From contig NC_081841.1 in NCBI RefSeq assembly GCF_963259705.1, forward strand, positions 91,463,063 to 91,527,062: DNA of 64,000 nucleotides. Direction: 5' to 3'. This stretch comes from Myotis daubentonii. Its lineage: Eukaryota; Chordata; Mammalia; Chiroptera; Vespertilionidae. Every line of letters starts with the position of its first letter. Within the stretch, counting starts at the first letter, position 1. Below are positions 60,359 through 64,000 of the stretch, one piece after another. The notes under the pieces are model-generated. The model was not told where the DNA came from. It made no database searches and saw only the letters and a list, made by a program, of their open reading frames with translations. Position numbers and translations under genes: made by a program.

Positions 60359-60569
60359 CAGTGGTTGGCAAACCACAGCTTGCAAGCCACATGTGGCTCT
60401 TTGGTCCCTTGAGTGTGGCTCTTCCACAAAATACCACGTGTGGGTGCGCATGTACAGGGCGATTGAAACTTTGTGGCCCATGCACAGAGGTCAGTATTTT
60501 GTGGAAGAGCCACACTCAAGGGGCCAAAGAGCCGAATGTGGCTCGTGAGCCACAGTTTTCCAACCACTG
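60359..60569. mobile_element. Foldback hAT miniature element (near-palindrome)
   Basis: The ends are CAGTGGTTGGCAAACC and GGTTTTCCAACCACTG-like. The left ~83 bp and the reverse complement of the right ~83 bp share long identical blocks, for example CTTGAGTGTGGCTCTTCCAC and AAAATAC, with a ~45-bp centre. Flanking 8-mers (AGCCTAGG, GGCTAGGG) only roughly match. It is related to 57830-58040, which has only one version of the arm. Confidence 0.85.
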
Positions 60570-60695
60570 GCTAGGGCAGGGGTGGGCAAACTTTTTGACT
60601 CAAGGGCCACAATGGGTTCTTAAACTGGACCGGAGGGCCGGAACAAAAGCATGGATGGAGTGTTTGTGTGAACTAATATAAATTCAAAGTAAACA

Positions 60696-61994
60696 TCTAC
60701 ACTAATAAAAGAGAAACATGGTAATTGGCATACGACCGCTACCCTTTTCATTGGCTAATCAGCGAGATATGCAAATTAACTGTCAGCCAAGATGGTGGCC
60801 GGCAGCCAGGCAGCTTGAAACTAACATGAGGCTTGCTTGCCTCAGTGATGGAGGACTCCAACGTTCCCCGCCTGTGGCTGCAGGCCTCTGAGCCTGCAGT
60901 TTCAAACATTGTAACAGATACCACCGGACTTCAGCCAGCAGATTCGCAACATTGTATACAAAGGCCAGAAACCTACTTTCAGCCGCTAAGAGCTGGAGCC
61001 AAGCCTCAAGCTAAAGCTGGCCCAGGATAAAAAAGAAAAAAAGGAGCGGTTTGGAACTTCAATCACTCCCAGCCTGAAAACAGCCCTCAGCCCCTCACCC
61101 AGACTGGCCAGGCACCCCAGTGGGGACCCCCACCCTGAAGGGTGTATGACCAGCTGCAAACAGCCCTCAGCCCCTCACCCAGGCTGGCCAGGCACCCCAG
61201 TGGGGACCCCCACCCTGATCCAGGATACCCTTCAGGGCAAACCAGCCAGCTCCACCCATGCACCAGGCCTCTATCCTATATAGTAAAAGGGTAATATGCT
61301 CCCAGCACCGGGATCAGCGGAGCCGCGAGGCCTCCCAGCACCGGGATAAGCGTGACAGGGGGCAGTGCCCAAACCCCCTGCTGGCCCTGAGGCTCTGTGT
61401 GTGACAGGGGGCAGGGCCACAACCTCCCTATCGGCCCTGCTCTGTTCATGACAGGGGAAGGCGCCCCAACCCCCTGAGCAGCCCTGCTCTGTGCCTGATA
61501 GGGGGGAGCTCCCCAAACCACCCTCCCCACGGGCCCTGCTCTGTGTGTGATGGGGTAGAGCCATAACCTCCCCATCGGCCCTGCCCTGAGTGTGAGAGTG
61601 GCAGTGCCCCAACCCCCTGATGGGCCCTGATCTGTGCATGACAGGGGGTGGCGCCGCAACCCCCCCATCGACCCTGCCTTGAGTGTGACAGGGGACGGTG
61701 CACCAATCCCCCAATCAGCCCTACCCTGATCATGACTGAGGGTGGCATCACAACCTCCCAATCTCCCTGCTCTGTGCATGACGGGGCGGCGCCCCAACTC
61801 CCCAATCGGCCCTGCTCTGAGCCTGACCAGGGGCTGCCCCTAGGGATTGGGCCTGCCCTCTGCCACCCGGGAGCAGGCCTAATCCAGCAGGTCGTTATCT
61901 CCCGAGGGGTCCCAGACTGCTAGAGGGCACAGGCCTGGCTGAGGGACCCCCCCTCCCCCCCGAGTGCACAAATTTTTGTGCACCAGGTCTCTAG
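60696..61994 (+). mobile_element. Composite tandem Helitron, copy 2
   Basis: Unit 1 (60696-61273) starts TCTACACTAATAAAAGAG and ends GCACCAGGCCTCTA. Unit 2 (61274-61994) starts TCCTATATAGTAAAAGGG and ends with a hairpin and GGTCTCTAG. It has the same fused architecture as 48539-50132, but unit 2 is 242 bp shorter, close to five ~47-bp repeats. The insertion point in the hAT host is exact. Confidence 0.92.
61340..61830 (+). repeat. ~47-bp minisatellite, about 10 units
   Basis: The same unit as in the copy at 49243, with about ten repeats. Open - strand frames over it are repeat artefacts. Confidence 0.88.
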
Positions 61995-62096
61995 TCATTA
62001 CATAAAAGGGTACGGTCTTTTATTTCAATAGTTTTATTCATTTCAAACGGGCCGATCCGGCTCGAGTGCCGTTGTTTGCCCACGGCTGGGCTAGGG

Positions 62097-62474
62097 TGAT
62101 GCCCCTCCCAGGAACAGGCCTCACAGAGATTCCCTCTTGGTATTTATTTAAGGCAATGCTAGAACACATCCAGTTAACTGAACTCCTGCTCCATCTCAGC
62201 TGACGGACTTGGCAGGAACATGGCTTTTGCAGGCAATGAGCCTAGAGAGGTGGGGAGGGGGCAACAGAGAGGGAGCAACATCTCTGAGCCAGGTGACTGG
62301 AAGGTGATTGAAGTGTGTCATGTCATGTCATTTAATCCTCGGACAATGTTAGGAGCCAGGGTTTGGGCCTTATTTTCCAGGGCAGAAAACTGATGCTCAA
62401 GCCAGTTCACTAATTCAGCCAAGGCTGTTAACTAAAATACATAGCAGTGCCAAAATTTGAACACAGGCCCATCA
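62097..62474. other. Unassigned intergenic DNA
   Basis: Nothing named is recognised; part may be a decayed MIR-like repeat near 62330-62460. Confidence 0.4.
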
Positions 62475-62489
62475 GAGTGATCTTTTTAT

Positions 62490-62698
62490 TTTTTTTAACG
62501 TATTTTTATTGATTTCAGAGAGGAAAGAAGAGGGAGAGATAAAGAAACCTAATGAGAAAGAATAATTGATCGACTGCCTTCTGTATACCATACAGTGGGG
62601 ATTGAGCCCGCAACTGGGCATGTGCCCTGACTGGGAATCAAACTGGGATTTCCTGGTTCATAAGTGGAGGCTTAACCACTGAGCCACATCGGCCCAGG
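62490..62698 (-). mobile_element. Ves SINE
   Basis: The - strand head GGCCTGGGCCGATGTGGCTC is at the right. Flanking CAGAGTGATCTTTT and CAGAGTGGTCTTTT mark the target duplication. Confidence 0.9.
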
Positions 62699-62713
62699 CC
62701 AGAGTGGTCTTTT

Positions 62714-63344
62714 AGAAACCCCTAAGGCACTACCGAGAGCCGCTAAATGGCTATGTCAGCTTCAGACCAAAATGTTCCCAGCCCACCTGCTGGGATTTTG
62801 CTGTCAGCACCTCTCTCCCCTCATATTACAGAGAATAGTGAGTGGGCAGCATGTCCACCCATCTTCGCTCACGGCACATACACCACTGCTAGCGTCCTGT
62901 GGCATACTGACATTGGAAGGATTCTCATTAATTCACACCCAGTGTGCTGGCTGCTGTCATTTTTTATTTATTTATTTGACAATCTAAGGGAAAGAGGTAG
63001 GTGCCCCTGATAAATAGTCAGGCACTGCATGTTTTAAAAATCCTTGTGGCACACCGGTTGGAAATCGCTGAAAAAGATGCTCTTTAATAGCTCCTGCTTG
63101 CCACCGGCCAACAAGTCATGAGAAACAGCACAGCAAAGTGAGGTTGCAGTTATTGCCCCCTGGGATTTGGTCAAAGCCAAGATAATCCCGGTTTTTGAAT
63201 GGGGTATTTGTCTTATTGGCTGAAGGAAAAGAGCTCCATTCATAACCTTCTCCTGATAGCCTTTTGCATGCAGCCAGGTTCTCTGGGAAGAGGCCTGTTC
63301 CCTTTCTCTGAGCAGGGGATCCCACGTCCCATTTCTGACAACAC
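62714..63344. other. Unassigned intergenic DNA
   Basis: No gene recognised. A TTTATTTATTTATTTG run near 62963 and GCACACCGGTTGGAAATCGC near 63047 hint at decayed mobile-element pieces. Confidence 0.4.
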
Positions 63345-63364
63345 TGATTTTATTTATTTATTTA

Positions 63365-63582
63365 TTTACTTAAAATTTTAATTGATTTTTTACAGAGAGG
63401 AAGGGAGAGGGATAGAGAGGTAGAAACATCGATGAGAGAGAAACATCGATCAGCTGCCTCCTGCACACTCCCTACTGGGGATGTGCCCACAACCAAGGTA
63501 TAGGCCCTTGACCAGAATCGAACCTGGGACCCTTCAGTCCGCAGGCCAACAGTCTGTCCACCGAGCCAAACTGGTTAGGGCT
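63365..63582 (-). mobile_element. Ves SINE
   Basis: Full length on the - strand (head AGCCCTAACCAGTTTGGCTC) and close to the family consensus. Flanking CTGATTTTA repeats and a (TTTA)n tail at 63350-63370 are present. Confidence 0.92.
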
Positions 63583-64000
63583 GATTTTAGATAGACAGTT
63601 TAAATTTCCTTTCTCCCACAGTTATGGAGGCTGTCCTAAGAGGATGTGTCTGGAACTGACTTTGGCCACAGAGCATTCTGGGGAGTATTCTGACTTGAGC
63701 CAAGCGAAATCTGAGCTCCTTCCTGACTTCACTGAAGAACCCTCTTTGCTAGCCCCACCCCAAAGCAGACTCCAAAACTATTTCCAAAGTGGAATGCCAT
63801 TAGCTTCCTCTGAGGAATAATCCTCTGCCCTTTAAAGATGACTGTGACTGCATCCCTCCTTCCGAACAGCGACCTTTTTCCTCAGCTGGGAAATGGACTA
63901 TCATCCGAATTTAATTCCAACAAAGATTATGTGTGGTTTCTGTTGGTCAACCCGAAGTTTGGGCTCTTAATTAAAAATCTGAGGAATTCCCTTCCCAGCC
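63583..64000. other. Unassigned intergenic DNA
   Basis: Nothing recognised to the end of the window. Confidence 0.4.

Larger units (their letters stand above)
60577..62088 (+). mobile_element. hAT element interrupted by a composite Helitron
   Basis: The hAT halves are 60577-60695 and 61995-62088, with ends CAGGGGTGGGCAAAC and GTTTGCCCACGGCTG. A perfect 8-bp duplication, GGCTAGGG, is at 60569-60576 and 62089-62096. The uninterrupted copy at 16538-16752 shows that only the Helitron was added, between A and T. Confidence 0.94.

Overview
This is a stretch of vertebrate nuclear DNA from a bat of the family Vespertilionidae. The lineage call rests on mobile elements. There are about seventeen tRNA-derived Ves SINEs, many short non-autonomous Helitrons with HeliBat-type ends (5' TCCTATATAATAAAAG-like, 3' hairpin then CTAG), several young-looking hAT miniature elements with 8-bp target duplications, and L1 and half-L1 (HAL1) retrotransposons. 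No bacterial, viral or plasmid genes are present.

There is one protein-coding exon, at 35020-35321 on the + strand. It is the terminal coding exon of CRADD (RAIDD), encoding the C-terminal death domain, and it keeps the length and key residues expected of the human protein. On that reading, about 35 kb of the window upstream is the large last intron of CRADD. The bases after 35321 are 3' UTR, with poly(A) signal candidates at 35927, 36978 and 37128, followed by intergenic DNA to the end.

Layout. 1-4.3 kb: Ves SINEs, an old antisense L1 and Helitrons, two of which abut inside a SINE tail. 4.35-6.66 kb: a complete sense-strand HAL1 with a perfect 14-bp target duplication. 7-12.9 kb: mostly unassigned intron with small Helitrons. 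12.9-17.8 kb: an old antisense L1 holding an internally deleted L1/HAL1. 21.4-32.3 kb: a multi-level nest of old L1, HAL1-like element, and a 6.1-kb full-length but broken L1. 35-37 kb: the CRADD exon and 3' UTR. 37.8-47.2 kb: a 5'-truncated antisense L1 split by Ves SINEs, a solo LTR, a hAT element and a 3.1-kb Helitron cluster. 48.3-50.2 kb and 60.6-62.1 kb: two copies of one composite Helitron, one inside a SINE tail and one inside a hAT element. 50-64 kb: unassigned DNA with MIRs, an ancient MaLR-like LTR, hAT elements and more Ves SINEs.

The most interesting signals are the repeated head-to-tail fusion of Helitrons, their internal ~47-bp minisatellites, a foldback hAT hairpin, two L1 copies with one shared ORF2 deletion junction, and polypyrimidine expansion at the same ORF2 position in two separate L1 copies.
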